Shown piece by piece: positions 54,230 to 63,653 of a stretch of 64,000 bases of DNA. The notes beneath the pieces were generated by a model. It worked only from the letters and a program-made list of their open reading frames with translations, did no database searches and was not told the DNA's origin. The number at the start of each line of letters is the position of its first letter. Position 1 is the first letter of the stretch. The DNA comes from Undibacterium_A arcticum (lineage in GTDB: Bacteria; Pseudomonadota; Gammaproteobacteria; Burkholderiales; Burkholderiaceae_D), in assembly GCF_042660705.1 (NCBI RefSeq), contig NZ_JBHSUQ010000001.1. One strand, written 5' to 3'. Position numbers and translations under genes: made by a program.

Positions 54230-55954
54230 ATGGCTGCAGTCCTCCCCAACCCGGCTTCCGGCGCCGCCCTGTCCGGTCTGGCTCGCGCCTTGCTGCAAGC
54301 CGGACGGCTGTCCGCGCAGCAGGCAGAAACACTGCATAAACAGGCGCTGACCGAAAAAACTGGCTTTATCGATGTGCTGCTGAAGGGTGGCGGCATCGAT
54401 GCTCGCTCGCTCGCGCTGTTCTGTGCCGAGACGTTCGGCTATCCGATGCTGGAGCTGTCGGCCTTCAATCTGGGACTGATCCCGGAAAAGATCATCGACG
54501 CCAAGCTGATGCAGGGTCAGCGCGTGGTGGTGCTGGCCAAGCGTGCCAACAAGCTGTTCGTCGCGATCTCCGATCCGACCAATACGCAGGCACTGGACCA
54601 GATCAAATTCCAGACCGAATCGAACGTCGAACCGGTGATCGTGCAGCACGATAGCCTGCTGAAACTGCTGGAAAGCTATAGTAAGTCCGCCGAGCAAAAC
54701 TTGAATGACCTGATCGGCGACGATCAGGACATCATGTTCCTCGAAGAGGACACGACCGCGGCAGCCGATGCCGCGAGCAGCGAAATCGACGACGCGCCGG
54801 TCGTCAAATTCCTGCAAAAAATCCTGATTGATGCGATCAACCAGGGTGCATCCGATATCCATTTTGAACCGTTCGAGAAGTTTTTCCGAATCCGCTACCG
54901 GGTCGACGGCATCTTGCGCGACGTCGCGCAGCCGCCATTGTCGATCAAGGAAAAACTGGTGTCGCGCATCAAGGTGCTGTCCCGGCTCGACATTTCGGAG
55001 AAACGCGTACCGCAGGATGGCCGCATGAAGCTGGTGCTGTCGCAAACGCGCACAATCGATTTCCGGGTCAGCACGCTGCCGACCCTGTTTGGTGAAAAGA
55101 CCGTGATGCGTATTCTGGACGCGACCCAGGCGCAGATGGGGATCGACGCGCTCGGTTACGACCCGGATCAAAAAGAAACGCTGCTCGCAGCGATCCAGCG
55201 TCCTTACGGCATGGTACTGGTGACCGGACCAACCGGCTCCGGCAAGACCGTGTCCTTGTATACCTGCCTGAACGTTCTCAACAAACCCGGCATCAATATC
55301 TCGACGGCGGAAGATCCGGCCGAGATCAATCTGCCCGGTGTCAACCAGGTCAACGTGAACGACCGCGCCGGCCTGACCTTCCCGGTGGCACTGAAGGCCT
55401 TCCTGCGCCAGGATCCCGACATCATCATGGTCGGCGAGATTCGCGATCTGGAGACTGCCGACATCGCGATCAAGGCGGCGCAAACCGGTCATATGGTGTT
55501 TTCGACGCTGCACACCAACGATGCGCCGTCGACGCTGACGCGGCTGATGAATATGGGCGTCGCGCCGTTCAACATCGCGTCATCCGTGATTCTGATCACG
55601 GCACAGCGGCTGGCGCGCCGGCTGTGCAACTGCAAGCAAGCCGCCGTGATTCTGGATGAAATCCTGGTCCAGGCCGGCTTCAATGAAGACGAGCTGGACG
55701 GCACCTGGCACCCCTACAAGCCAGTCGGTTGCGAACGCTGCAGCGGCAGCGGATACAAGGGCCGGGTCGGCATCTACCAGATCATGCCGATCAGCGAAGA
55801 GATAGAGCGCATCATCCTGGCCAATGGCACCGCGCCCGAAATCGAACGGCAGGCACAGAGTGAAGGCGTAAGAACCTTGCGCCAGTCCGGATTACAAAAG
55901 GTCAAGCAGGGGCTGACCAGCCTCGAAGAAGTGCTCGGCTGCACCAACGAATAA
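54230..55954 (+). CDS. pilB: Type IV pilus assembly ATPase
   Basis: This hexameric cytoplasmic motor drives pilus extension. The 574-residue protein has an N-terminal MshEN-like domain (~1-150). Walker A GPTGSGKT is at 333-340. Walker B is in FLRQDPDIIMVGEIRD, followed by the His box TGHMVFSTLHTNDAPSTLTRL. A zinc-binding tetracysteine is formed by LCNCKQ and GCERCSGSGYKGR. It precedes pilC by 15 bases. The 272-base gap before it (53958-54229) holds no recognisable gene, and I see no good Shine-Dalgarno before its ATG. Confidence 0.96.
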   Translation: MAAVLPNPASGAALSGLARALLQAGRLSAQQAETLHKQALTEKTGFIDVLLKGGGIDARSLALFCAETFGYPMLELSAFNLGLIPEKIIDAKLMQGQRVVVLAKRANKLFVAISDPTNTQALDQIKFQTESNVEPVIVQHDSLLKLLESYSKSAEQNLNDLIGDDQDIMFLEEDTTAAADAASSEIDDAPVVKFLQKILIDAINQGASDIHFEPFEKFFRIRYRVDGILRDVAQPPLSIKEKLVSRIKVLSRLDISEKRVPQDGRMKLVLSQTRTIDFRVSTLPTLFGEKTVMRILDATQAQMGIDALGYDPDQKETLLAAIQRPYGMVLVTGPTGSGKTVSLYTCLNVLNKPGINISTAEDPAEINLPGVNQVNVNDRAGLTFPVALKAFLRQDPDIIMVGEIRDLETADIAIKAAQTGHMVFSTLHTNDAPSTLTRLMNMGVAPFNIASSVILITAQRLARRLCNCKQAAVILDEILVQAGFNEDELDGTWHPYKPVGCERCSGSGYKGRVGIYQIMPISEEIERIILANGTAPEIERQAQSEGVRTLRQSGLQKVKQGLTSLEEVLGCTNE

Positions 55955-55969
55955 AACGGGAGATCAAGC

Positions 55970-57201
55970 ATGGCAACCGCAACAGGCATGGCCGCAGGCG
56001 CCCGCCCGGCAAAGGAAATGATCTTTGCCTGGGAGGGCAAGGACCGGATGGGCAAGAAGGTCACCGGCGAATTGCGCGCTGGCGGCGAAGCCGTCGTCAA
56101 CGCAACCTTGCGGCGTCAGGGCATCCTGGTCACCAAGGTCAAGAAGAAAAGCTTCCGTTCCGGCAGAAAGGTCACCGACAAGGACATCTCGCTATTCACC
56201 CGCCAGCTGGCCACGATGATGAAGGCCGGTGTGCCGTTGCTGCAATCGTTCGACATTGTCGCCAAGGGCCATGCCAATCCATCGGTCTCGAAACTGATTC
56301 AGGACATTCGCTCCGATGTCGAGACCGGCACCAGCCTGAATCAGGCATTCCGCAAATTCCCGCTGTATTTCGACCCGCTGTTTTGCAATCTGGTCGGCGC
56401 CGGCGAACAGGCCGGTATCCTGGAAGATCTGCTGACCCGTCTCGCAATCTACAAGGAAAAGACGCTGGCGATCAAGGGCAAGATCAAGTCGGCCCTGTTC
56501 TACCCGGTGTCGATCCTGGCAGTCGCCTTCATCGTCACCGCGGTGATCATGATCTGGGTGGTGCCGGCGTTCAAGGAAGTGTTCACCAGCTTCGGTGCCG
56601 ACCTGCCGGCGCCAACCCTGTTCGTGATGGCGATCTCCGATTTTTCGTCAAATACTGGTACATCATTTTCGGCGCACTGTTCGGCGGTCTGTACCTGTTC
56701 TTCCAGGCCTGGCGACGCTCACTGAAAGTCCAGCGATTCATGGACCGGACTTTGCTCAAATTGCCGATTTTTGGCGCCGTCATTCGCAAGGCCACCATCG
56801 CGCGCTGGACCCGGACGCTGGCGACCATGTTTGCCGCCGGCGTACCGCTGGTCGAATCGCTCGATTCGGTCGGCGGCGCCGCAGGCAACGCGGTGTATCT
56901 GGACGCCACCAAAAAGATTCAAATGGAAGTCTCTTCCGGTACCAGCCTGACGGTGGCGATGCAAAATGCCGACGTGTTCCCGAACATGGTCACGCAGATG
57001 GTGTCGATCGGCGAAGAATCCGGCTCGCTCGACAGCATGCTGGGCAAGGTCGCCGATTTTTACGAGGAAGAAGTCGATGAGGCGGTGGCATCATTGTCGA
57101 GCCTGATGGAGCCATTGATCATGGTAATCCTGGGCGTGCTGATTGGCGGCCTGGTGATTGCGATGTACCTGCCAATCTTCAAACTCGGCTCGGTGGTCTG
57201 A
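55970..57201 (+). CDS. pilC: Type IV pilus inner-membrane platform protein, interrupted by one frameshift
   Basis: This polytopic protein transmits PilB motion to pilin assembly. Start is ATG 55970 with GGGAG about 8 bases upstream. The first T2SSF domain includes FTRQLATMMKAGVPLLQSFDIVAKG, and the second WTRTLATMFAAGVPLVESLDSVGGAAGN, MVSIGEESGSLDSMLGKVADFYEEEVD and the C-terminal LIGGLVIAMYLPIFKLGSVV. The frame breaks at the T-run 56641-56645: five T are present where six are needed to read SDFFVKYWYIIFGALFGG. The repaired length is about 410 residues. pilD normally follows closely but is ~640 bases away here. Confidence 0.93.
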
Positions 57202-57841
57202 TGCCGATTGAGTGGGGGCGCGCCTCGCGGTGGCGCCTCTTTGGGGGCCATGCAGCGGGACCTGCTTTTCGATTGGCCTGAACCGCTGCCACACCACCGC
57301 CGGCCGACAAGGAGTTGGATCCATGATCCAGCTCCTTGTTGCTTTCTTGGCAATGCAAAAAAATGGTTAACTGCAGCGCATCGCTATCACGCCAGAGGCG
57401 TTGATGCATCATGCGGAGAACAGTGCGGCCAGCTGCACTGGAATTGCTGGCCGGCATAACATCTGCATCGATGTGTCGGCACGGAACTACGTTCGAAAAT
57501 CACGCGCTCCCACCGACGAAGCATGGAGGGCACTTGGTCCTTGTTGGCGCCGCCCGATGCGCAATAACTCCCTGTCGGCGCGATGGAAATCGGTCTCCTC
57601 GCCTGCAATCTTGACCCTCTCGAACCCATGCAATATGTTACCCATCGACCACTTTGCCTGCCGGTATGTTCTAATATGGCCCAGCAAGCAATGGTGGGAA
57701 CAACGGCGACAGGCTTTGACAATCACCAAAAACTTGAGCGGCTGGCAACCAGGAGTCTTGACGACCGCACCGCATCGGGTCCGCAAATGGCGGATTGAAA
57801 CATCTTATTAATCGACGCCGTCGATTGGAAATTACATTGAT
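57202..57841. other. Unexplained spacer between pilC and pilD
   Basis: About 640 bases contain a terminator-like hairpin (57309-57339) near pilC and otherwise no gene I recognise. Open frames exist on both strands (for example 57401-57811 plus and 57387-57722 minus), but their predicted proteins are low in family-like features and have no good ribosome site. A promoter for pilD should lie in the 3' half. Confidence 0.5.
57309..57339 (+). terminator. Terminator-like hairpin downstream of pilC
   Basis: CAAGGAGTTGGATC and GATCCAGCTCCTTG form a 14-bp stem (one G-U pair) with a CAT loop, followed by TTGCTTTC. The T-tract is poor but the stem is unusually long. It would end the pilBC transcript before pilD. 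Confidence 0.6.
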
Positions 57842-58711
57842 ATGCTGCTCGATTTTTTAGTCTTCGCCACACCCGGCAGTGTTCCCAGCGCCGCGCTCGC
57901 CGGTTTGTTCGGCCTGCTGATCGGCAGTTTCCTGAACGTGGTGATCTACCGGGTGCCGCAGATGATGCAGCGCGAGTCGGACAATTATGTGGCGCAGGAG
58001 AGCGGGAAACCGCTGCCACATACCACTCGCTACAACCTGATGGTGCCGCGCTCGGCCTGCCCGCATTGCGGCCACCAAATCACCGCGCTGGAAAACATCC
58101 CGGTAATCAGCTACCTTTTTTTGCGCGGCAAATGCATCGAGTGCAAGGCGCCAATTTCGGTCCGCTATCCGATCGTGGAGCTGTTGACCGGCGCCTTGTC
58201 GGCCTACCTGGTATGGCATTTCGGCAGCGGTCTGGCCGGGCTCGCCGCACTGGTGTTCGCCTATTTGCTGATCGCGATGACCTTCATCGATGCCGACACC
58301 CAGCTGTTGCCCGATGACCTGACATACCCGCTGTTATGGTGCGGACTGCTGGTCAATCTGAGCGGGACTTTCGTGGCACTGCCCGACGCCGTCATCGGCG
58401 CCGCCGCCGGTTATCTGTGCCTGTGGTCGATTTACTGGCTGTTCAAGCTCGCGACCGGCAAGGAAGGCATGGGCTATGGTGATTTCAAGCTGCTGGCTGC
58501 GCTCGGCGCCTGGCTCGGCTGGTCGATGTTGCCGATTGTCCTGCTGCTGTCGTCGGTGGTCGGAGCGGTGGTCGGCATTGCGCTGATCCTGTTCGCCAAG
58601 CGCGGGCGCGACAACCCGATTCCATTCGGTCCGTATCTGGCGGCGGCCGGCATGATCGCGTTGTTGTACGGCAAACCGATCGCACAAGCCGCGTTCGGCT
58701 TGCTGTCCTGA
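57842..58711 (+). CDS. pilD: Prepilin peptidase / N-methyltransferase
   Basis: It cleaves and N-methylates type IV prepilins in the inner membrane. The 289-residue protein has the N-terminal GLLIGSFLNVVIYRVP motif. The zinc-binding loop is CPHCGHQI...GKCIECKAPIS. The two catalytic Asp are in FIDADTQLLPDDLTYPLLW and GYGDFKLLAALGAWLG. About eight transmembrane helices are present. coaE follows 18 bases after the stop, the usual pilD-coaE pair. Confidence 0.96.
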   Translation: MLLDFLVFATPGSVPSAALAGLFGLLIGSFLNVVIYRVPQMMQRESDNYVAQESGKPLPHTTRYNLMVPRSACPHCGHQITALENIPVISYLFLRGKCIECKAPISVRYPIVELLTGALSAYLVWHFGSGLAGLAALVFAYLLIAMTFIDADTQLLPDDLTYPLLWCGLLVNLSGTFVALPDAVIGAAAGYLCLWSIYWLFKLATGKEGMGYGDFKLLAALGAWLGWSMLPIVLLLSSVVGAVVGIALILFAKRGRDNPIPFGPYLAAAGMIALLYGKPIAQAAFGLLS

Positions 58712-58729
58712 CGCCGCTGGCTGACGATC

Positions 58730-59377
58730 GTGCTGGCATCCGTCAGGCCCATCGGTGACCGCCTTTCGGTCGGACTGACCGGCGGCATCGGCAGCGGCAA
58801 GAGCACGGTGGCCGATCTATTCGCGGCGCAGGGCGCGGCCGTGATCGACACCGACTTGATCGCCCACCAGCTGACCGCCCCCGGCGGCCAGGCCATCGAT
58901 GCGATCGTCGCCCAATTCGGCGTGGACTTTTTGGCGCCCTCCGGCGCCATGGATCGCGCCAAAATGCGCGCCCAGGTATTTGCCGATCCGGCCGCCAGAC
59001 AACGATTGGAAGCGATCCTGCATCCGCTGATCCGGCAACAGACCGCGACGGCTGCGGCGCAGGCGCCAGGCGACTATCTGATGTTCGTGGTGCCACTGCT
59101 GGTCGAATCGGGTAACTGGCGGCAACAGGTGTCGCGCGTGCTGGTGATCGATTGCCCCGAAGACTTGCAGTTGGCGCGCGTGATGCAGCGCAGTGCGCTC
59201 ACCGAAGCCCAGGTGCGCAGCATCATGGCGTCCCAGGCCACCCGCGCGCAACGACTGGCGGCGGCCGACGATGTGCTGCTCAATGATCGCAGCGCGGCCG
59301 ATTTGATTCCGGAGATTGGCCGTTTGCATGCTTTCTATAAAGGATTGGCCGGTGCAACCCCGATAAAGCAGCCGTAA
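58730..59377 (+). CDS. coaE: Dephospho-CoA kinase
   Basis: It phosphorylates dephospho-CoA, the last step of coenzyme A synthesis. The 215-residue P-loop kinase has Walker A in GLTGGIGSGKSTVADLFAAQG, then the VIDTDLIAHQLTAPGG motif, LEAILHPLIRQQ and VVPLLVESGNWRQQVSRVLVIDC. GTG at 58730 opens the longest frame; a shorter start nearer the P-loop is possible. It sits in the pilD-coaE-zapD-yacG cluster. Confidence 0.95.
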   Translation: MLASVRPIGDRLSVGLTGGIGSGKSTVADLFAAQGAAVIDTDLIAHQLTAPGGQAIDAIVAQFGVDFLAPSGAMDRAKMRAQVFADPAARQRLEAILHPLIRQQTATAAAQAPGDYLMFVVPLLVESGNWRQQVSRVLVIDCPEDLQLARVMQRSALTEAQVRSIMASQATRAQRLAAADDVLLNDRSAADLIPEIGRLHAFYKGLAGATPIKQP

Positions 59378-59480
59378 CGTTTGTAATTTTGCGGCGCTTG
59401 GTTCAGAATCACGGCATACACATTGCGGCACGGACAATGACGGCAAGCTCTCGCGACCCAACTTATAAAGGGATGTCATT

Positions 59481-60236
59481 TTGATCGTCTACGAATACCC
59501 TTTCAACGAGCGTATTCGCACGTTGTTGCGGCTGGAAGACCTGTACGAGAAGTTCTCTTTTTTTCTGCATCAGGAACATGCGCTGCAACACCATGTTGCA
59601 CTATCGACGATCTTTGAAATGCTCGAAGTCGCCGGCCGCGCCGACCTGAAGTCTGACCTGCTGCAGGAACTGGAGCGGCAAAAGCAAACCCTGCTCGGCT
59701 ACAAGTCCAATCCGAATGTACAAATCGAAGCGCTCAATGCGATCCTGGCCGAGCTCGATCGCACTAGCGCGGCATTGATGGCCGCTCAGGGCAAGACCGG
59801 CCAGAATGTGCGCGACAACGAGTGGCTGATGAGCATCCGCGGCCGCACCATCATCCCCGGCGGCGCCTGTGAATTCGATCTGCCGTCCTACTATGCGTGG
59901 CAGCAGCGGTCGCCGCAGCAGCGTTTCGACGACATCGCTAACTGGTTTGCACCGCTGACACCGCTGTTCGACGCACTCAATCTGGTGCTGCGCCTGCTGC
60001 GCGATTCCGGCAGCACGGTCAAGCTGATCGCCACTGCCGGCAGCTATCAGCAGATGTTGCAAGGCAAGCAATACCAGATGTTGCGCCTGACGCTGGATGC
60101 GACGCTGGGCGCGATTCCCGAGATTTCGGCCAACAAATACATGCTGTGGGTGCGCTTCACCTCCCAGGGCGGCGACATGAAGCCGAAGTCGTTTGAAGAC
60201 GATGTGCCGTTCGACCTGACGCTGTGTAATTTCTAA
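59481..60236 (+). CDS. zapD: Cell division protein ZapD
   Basis: It crosslinks FtsZ filaments and stabilises the Z-ring. The 251-residue cytoplasmic protein starts at TTG 59481 (read as MIVYEYPFNERIRTLLRLEDLYEKF), with GGGA about 8 bases upstream. Conserved segments are HHVALSTIFEMLEVAGRADLKSDLLQELERQK, DNEWLMSIRGRTIIPGGACEFDLPSYYAW and YMLWVRFTSQ. It is followed by yacG, the standard coaE-zapD-yacG order. Confidence 0.96.
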   Translation: MIVYEYPFNERIRTLLRLEDLYEKFSFFLHQEHALQHHVALSTIFEMLEVAGRADLKSDLLQELERQKQTLLGYKSNPNVQIEALNAILAELDRTSAALMAAQGKTGQNVRDNEWLMSIRGRTIIPGGACEFDLPSYYAWQQRSPQQRFDDIANWFAPLTPLFDALNLVLRLLRDSGSTVKLIATAGSYQQMLQGKQYQMLRLTLDATLGAIPEISANKYMLWVRFTSQGGDMKPKSFEDDVPFDLTLCNF

Positions 60237-60270
60237 CGTTTCAATCCGCTTTCAAACTGGTTTCCATATC

Positions 60271-60463
60271 ATGCCTGCTGTTGTCGATTGCCCCACCTGC
60301 GGTAAAAAAAGTCGAATGGATCGAACAGAACAAGTTCCGCCCGTTCTGCTCCGAGCGTTGCAAGCAAATCGACCTGGGTGCCTGGGCCGCCGAAAAATAC
60401 GCGATCCCGGTGGTCAAGCAACCGGAAGATCTTGACGACGACCACCAAGACCTGGCGCAGTAG
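60271..60463 (+). CDS. yacG: DNA gyrase inhibitor YacG, frameshifted
   Basis: This small zinc protein inhibits gyrase in E. coli. Start is ATG 60271, reading MPAVVDCPTCGKK. A one-base surplus in the A-run 60304-60310 (seven, six needed) moves the remainder VEWIEQNKFRPFCSERCKQIDLGAWAAEKYAIP into another frame. The two zinc pairs CPTC and CSERC are both present, one on each side of the break. The repaired length is 63 residues, normal for YacG. It lies 35 bases after zapD. Confidence 0.92.
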
Positions 60464-60606
60464 CGCTGCGCTGCTGTGAGCGGATCGACCGTGGCCAGAC
60501 CGCTGCATTTCCGCCACATACTCCTACCGATCTGCGACGCATCCCGCAATAAAAACGGCGTGAATTGTCACATACCCCTGCAAACGATGCGCATCCGCAA
60601 TTCGGC

Positions 60607-61917
60607 CTAACCGACCCGGGCATCCTTGCCGAGCGCCGGGGGCGACGCGCTCGGCCCGTCGTGACGGCCGTAGCGATCCATGAACAGGCCGTCCAGGTCG
60701 ATCTCGGGCCGCCGGCCTGACACCAGATCGGCCAGCACCCGACCCGAACCGCACGCCATGGTCCAGCCCAGCGTTCCGTGACCGGTATTGAGGTACAGGT
60801 TGCGATACGGGGTCGGTCCGAGCACCGGCGTGCCGTCCGGCGTCATCGGCCGCAGTCCGCACCAGAATTCGCCGCGGCTGAGGTCGCCGCCCTGCGGAAA
60901 CAGCTCGCTGACCGAATGCTCCAGCGTGTCGCGCCGCGCCTGGCGCAAGCGCAGATCGTAACCGGCCAGTTCGGCGGTACCGCCGACCCGAATCCGGTCG
61001 CCCAGCCGGGTGATGGCCACCTTGAAGGTCTCGTCCATCACGGTCGACTCCGGTGCGCCGGCAGCGTCCAGCACCGGGATCGTGATCGAATAGCCCTTGA
61101 CCGGATAGACCGGGAGCCGGATCCCGAGCGGGCGCAGCAGCAGCGGCGAATAACTGCCCAACGCCAGCACGTAGGCATCGGCCTTGCGCACTTGGTCCTC
61201 GGTCTGGACGCCGCTGATCTGACCGTCGTCGGCCACCATGTGCTGGATCGTGACGTCGTACTCGAAGCGGGCGCCGAGACCCTGTGCCAGTTCGGCCAGC
61301 CGACGCGTGAACTTGTAACAGTCGCCGGTTTCGTCACCCGGCAGGCGCAGTCCGCCGACGAATTTTTCGCGCACCCGCGCCAACGCCGGTTCCGCGGCCA
61401 CGCAGGCGGCGCCGTCGAGCAATTGATAGGCGACCTGATAGCGCTGCAGGATCGCGATGTCCGGCGCCGCGCTGTCGAGTTGCTGCTGGTTGCGAAACAG
61501 CTGTAGCGTGCCCTGCATCCGTTCGTCGTAGCGGATGCCGGTGGTGGCGCGCAGTTCGCGCAGGCAGTCGCGGCTATATTCGGCCAGCCGCAGCATGCGG
61601 CCCTTGTTGATTTCGTAGCGGCGACTGCTGCAGTTGGCCAGCATCTGCCACATCCAGCGCCACATCGCGGGATCGAGACCCGGCCGCAGCACCAGCGGAC
61701 TGTGCCGCATCAGCAACCATTTGATCGCCTTCAGCGGCACCCCGGGGCCAGCCCACGGCGCTGCGTAGCCGGGCGATACTTCGCCGGCGTTGGCGAAACT
61801 GGTTTCCAGCCCGGCACCGGGTTGGCGATCGAGCACGCTGACCTCGTGCCCGGCCTGCGCCAGATAATACGCCGATGCGGTGCCGATCACGCCGCTGCCC
61901 AAAACGATGATTTTCAC
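60607..61917 (-). CDS. dadA: D-amino acid dehydrogenase small subunit
   Basis: This FAD-dependent, membrane-associated dehydrogenase oxidises D-alanine and other D-amino acids to oxo-acids. Start is GTG 61917 (read as MKIIVLGSGVIGTASAYYLAQAGHEVSVLDRQ), with a GGGGGA Shine-Dalgarno 6 bases upstream. This gives 436 residues. The GxGxxG FAD motif is at the N-terminus, ETSFANAGEVSPGYAAPWAGPG follows, and GEFWCGLRPMTPDGTPVLGPT and NLYLNTGHGTLGWTMACGSG close the domain. It appears monocistronic. Confidence 0.95.
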   Translation of the reverse strand: MKIIVLGSGVIGTASAYYLAQAGHEVSVLDRQPGAGLETSFANAGEVSPGYAAPWAGPGVPLKAIKWLLMRHSPLVLRPGLDPAMWRWMWQMLANCSSRRYEINKGRMLRLAEYSRDCLRELRATTGIRYDERMQGTLQLFRNQQQLDSAAPDIAILQRYQVAYQLLDGAACVAAEPALARVREKFVGGLRLPGDETGDCYKFTRRLAELAQGLGARFEYDVTIQHMVADDGQISGVQTEDQVRKADAYVLALGSYSPLLLRPLGIRLPVYPVKGYSITIPVLDAAGAPESTVMDETFKVAITRLGDRIRVGGTAELAGYDLRLRQARRDTLEHSVSELFPQGGDLSRGEFWCGLRPMTPDGTPVLGPTPYRNLYLNTGHGTLGWTMACGSGRVLADLVSGRRPEIDLDGLFMDRYGRHDGPSASPPALGKDARVG

Positions 61918-62033
61918 GAACTGTCCCCCTAATCGAGATGAACGCTGGCAAACCGAATCCGATGCAGAACCTGCAATCAAGCAACAAGCTGGCGCGCCCC
62001 GGCGCGCAATTCTGCCACCTTGACTTGGCTACG

Positions 62034-62059
62034 ATCGGGAGTATCTCTATTTTCCCGAT
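62034..62059. promoter_or_regulatory. Dyad upstream of dadA, possible operator
   Basis: ATCGGGA and TCCCGAT are separated by 12 bases in the 200-base spacer upstream of dadA. The position, about 115-140 bases before the start codon, suits a regulator site, but no known consensus is matched. Confidence 0.3.
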
Positions 62060-62118
62060 TATTTCTATGCGCAATTAACAACTGACCACAGGAGTATGCA
62101 AACAGCTTGCGCCGTGAT

Positions 62119-62544
62119 TCAATGCCGCAACAGGTTTAGCCACGCGATCAGCGGTATCGTCGCCGGCAATAGCGGCTCGACCGAAAGGTGGCCCTGCCAT
62201 GCAAACGCCTGCCCTTCCAGACTCTGCGGCTCGCCCCGCCAGTCGCGGCTGATGTAGAAATGCAGGCGCACGTGGGCGTGCTCGTAGACATGCTCGACGC
62301 CGCACCACGGCTCGGCCGACACGATCGTGATGCCCAGCTCCTCGACGAATTCGCGCTTGAGCGCATCGAATATGCTCTCACCGCGCTCCACTTTGCCGCC
62401 GGGAAATTCCCAGTAGCCGGCGTACGGCTTACCGCTCGGGCGCTGGCCGAGCAGCACGTCGCCATTGGGCCGCATCAGGATGCCAACCGCGACGTCTATC
62501 GGCGCCGCCGCATCGCTGGCTGTGGCGTGCATTAGCGCGCTCAT
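62119..62544 (-). CDS. mutT: MutT-type Nudix hydrolase (8-oxo-dGTP diphosphatase)
   Basis: It is predicted to remove oxidised nucleotides such as 8-oxo-dGTP. The 141-residue protein from ATG 62544 (MSALMHATASDAAAPIDVAVGILMRPNGDVLLGQRP) has the Nudix box GGKVERGESIFDALKREFVEELGI, then EHVYEHAHVRLHFYISRDWRGEP, as in MutT. The ATG overlaps the ruvB stop (ATGA), so it is coupled to ruvB here; MutT-type genes often sit near yacG, which is about 1.7 kb away. Confidence 0.9.
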   Translation of the reverse strand: MSALMHATASDAAAPIDVAVGILMRPNGDVLLGQRPSGKPYAGYWEFPGGKVERGESIFDALKREFVEELGITIVSAEPWCGVEHVYEHAHVRLHFYISRDWRGEPQSLEGQAFAWQGHLSVEPLLPATIPLIAWLNLLRH

Positions 62545-63614
62545 GTGGTGCGCTCCAGCGGTGTATTCCACAACTCGCCGTTGGGACCGGTGCGTGGCGC
62601 AGTCACGCCGAAGTGGCTGTAGGCGGCCGGGGTCGCGATGCGCCCGCGCGGCGTGCGCTGCAGATAGCCCTGCTGGATCAGATACGGCTCCAGCACGTCC
62701 TCGATGGTGTCGCGCTCCTCGCCGATGGCCGCGGCCAGGTTGTCGATCCCGACCGGACCGCCGCTGAATTTGAACAACACCGCTTCCAGCAGCTTGCGGT
62801 CCATCAGGTCGAATCCGACCGGATCGACGTCCAGCATCGCCAGCGCGGCGTCGGCGACTTTCTTGGTGATGTCGCCGTCGGCCTTGACCTCGGCATAGTC
62901 GCGCACCCGCCGCAACAAACGGTTGGCGATGCGCGGCGTACCGCGGGAGCGTTTGGCGATCTCGTGCGCGCCGTCGGGATCCATTGGCGCCTTCAGCAAC
63001 GCGGCACTGCGCGTCACGATCCGGGTCAGCTCGGCGGCGTTGTAGAACTCGAGCCGCGCCACGATGCCGAAGCGGTCGCGCAGCGGATTGGTCAGCATGC
63101 CGGCACGGGTGGTGGCGCCAACCAGGGTGAACGGCTGCAGATCGAGCTTGACCGAGCGCGCCGCCGGCCCTTCGCCGATCATGATGTCAATCTGATAGTC
63201 TTCCAGCGCCGGATACAGGATTTCCTCGACCACCGGCGACAGCCGGTGAATCTCGTCGATGAACAGCACGTCGTTGGCTTCCAGGTTGGTCAGGATCGCG
63301 GCCAGATCGCCCGGCCGCTCCAGCACCGGACCGGAGGTCTGGCGCAGGTTGACACCCATCTCGCGTGCAATGATATGCGCCAGCGTGGTCTTGCCGAGGC
63401 CCGGCGGTCCGAACAGCAACGTGTGATCCAGCGCCTCCTTGCGATTGCGGGCGGCGGCGATGAAGATGGCGAGCTGGTCGCGGATCTTTTCCTGGCCGAC
63501 GTATTCGTCCAGCTGCTTGGGCCGCAGCGCGCGCTCGATCGCCTCCTCGTTGGGCGAGGCTGGCGTCGCGGCGATGATGCGCTGTTCGGTGAAATTGTCG
63601 GTCTGGATGCTCAT
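62541..63614 (-). CDS. ruvB: Holliday junction branch-migration helicase RuvB
   Basis: This hexameric AAA+ motor acts with RuvA on Holliday junctions. The 357-residue protein shows RPKQLDEYVGQEKIRDQLAIFIAAA, Walker A FGPPGLGKTTLA, Walker B NDVLFIDEIHRLSPVVEEILYPALED, the arginine-finger region GATTRAGMLTNPLRDRFG and the C-terminal winged helix. It lies 39 bases after ruvA and overlaps mutT. Confidence 0.98.
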   Translation of the reverse strand: MSIQTDNFTEQRIIAATPASPNEEAIERALRPKQLDEYVGQEKIRDQLAIFIAAARNRKEALDHTLLFGPPGLGKTTLAHIIAREMGVNLRQTSGPVLERPGDLAAILTNLEANDVLFIDEIHRLSPVVEEILYPALEDYQIDIMIGEGPAARSVKLDLQPFTLVGATTRAGMLTNPLRDRFGIVARLEFYNAAELTRIVTRSAALLKAPMDPDGAHEIAKRSRGTPRIANRLLRRVRDYAEVKADGDITKKVADAALAMLDVDPVGFDLMDRKLLEAVLFKFSGGPVGIDNLAAAIGEERDTIEDVLEPYLIQQGYLQRTPRGRIATPAAYSHFGVTAPRTGPNGELWNTPLERTT

Positions 63615-63653
63615 TGCTGACTCTGCGAGAACTCGCTCAATAATTCATTCACA

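Noticed and set aside
57401..57811. 136-codon plus-strand gene in the pilC-pilD spacer
   Set aside because: The predicted protein has no hydrophobic, catalytic or repeat pattern I can name, and opposite frames of similar length exist; left as unexplained spacer.
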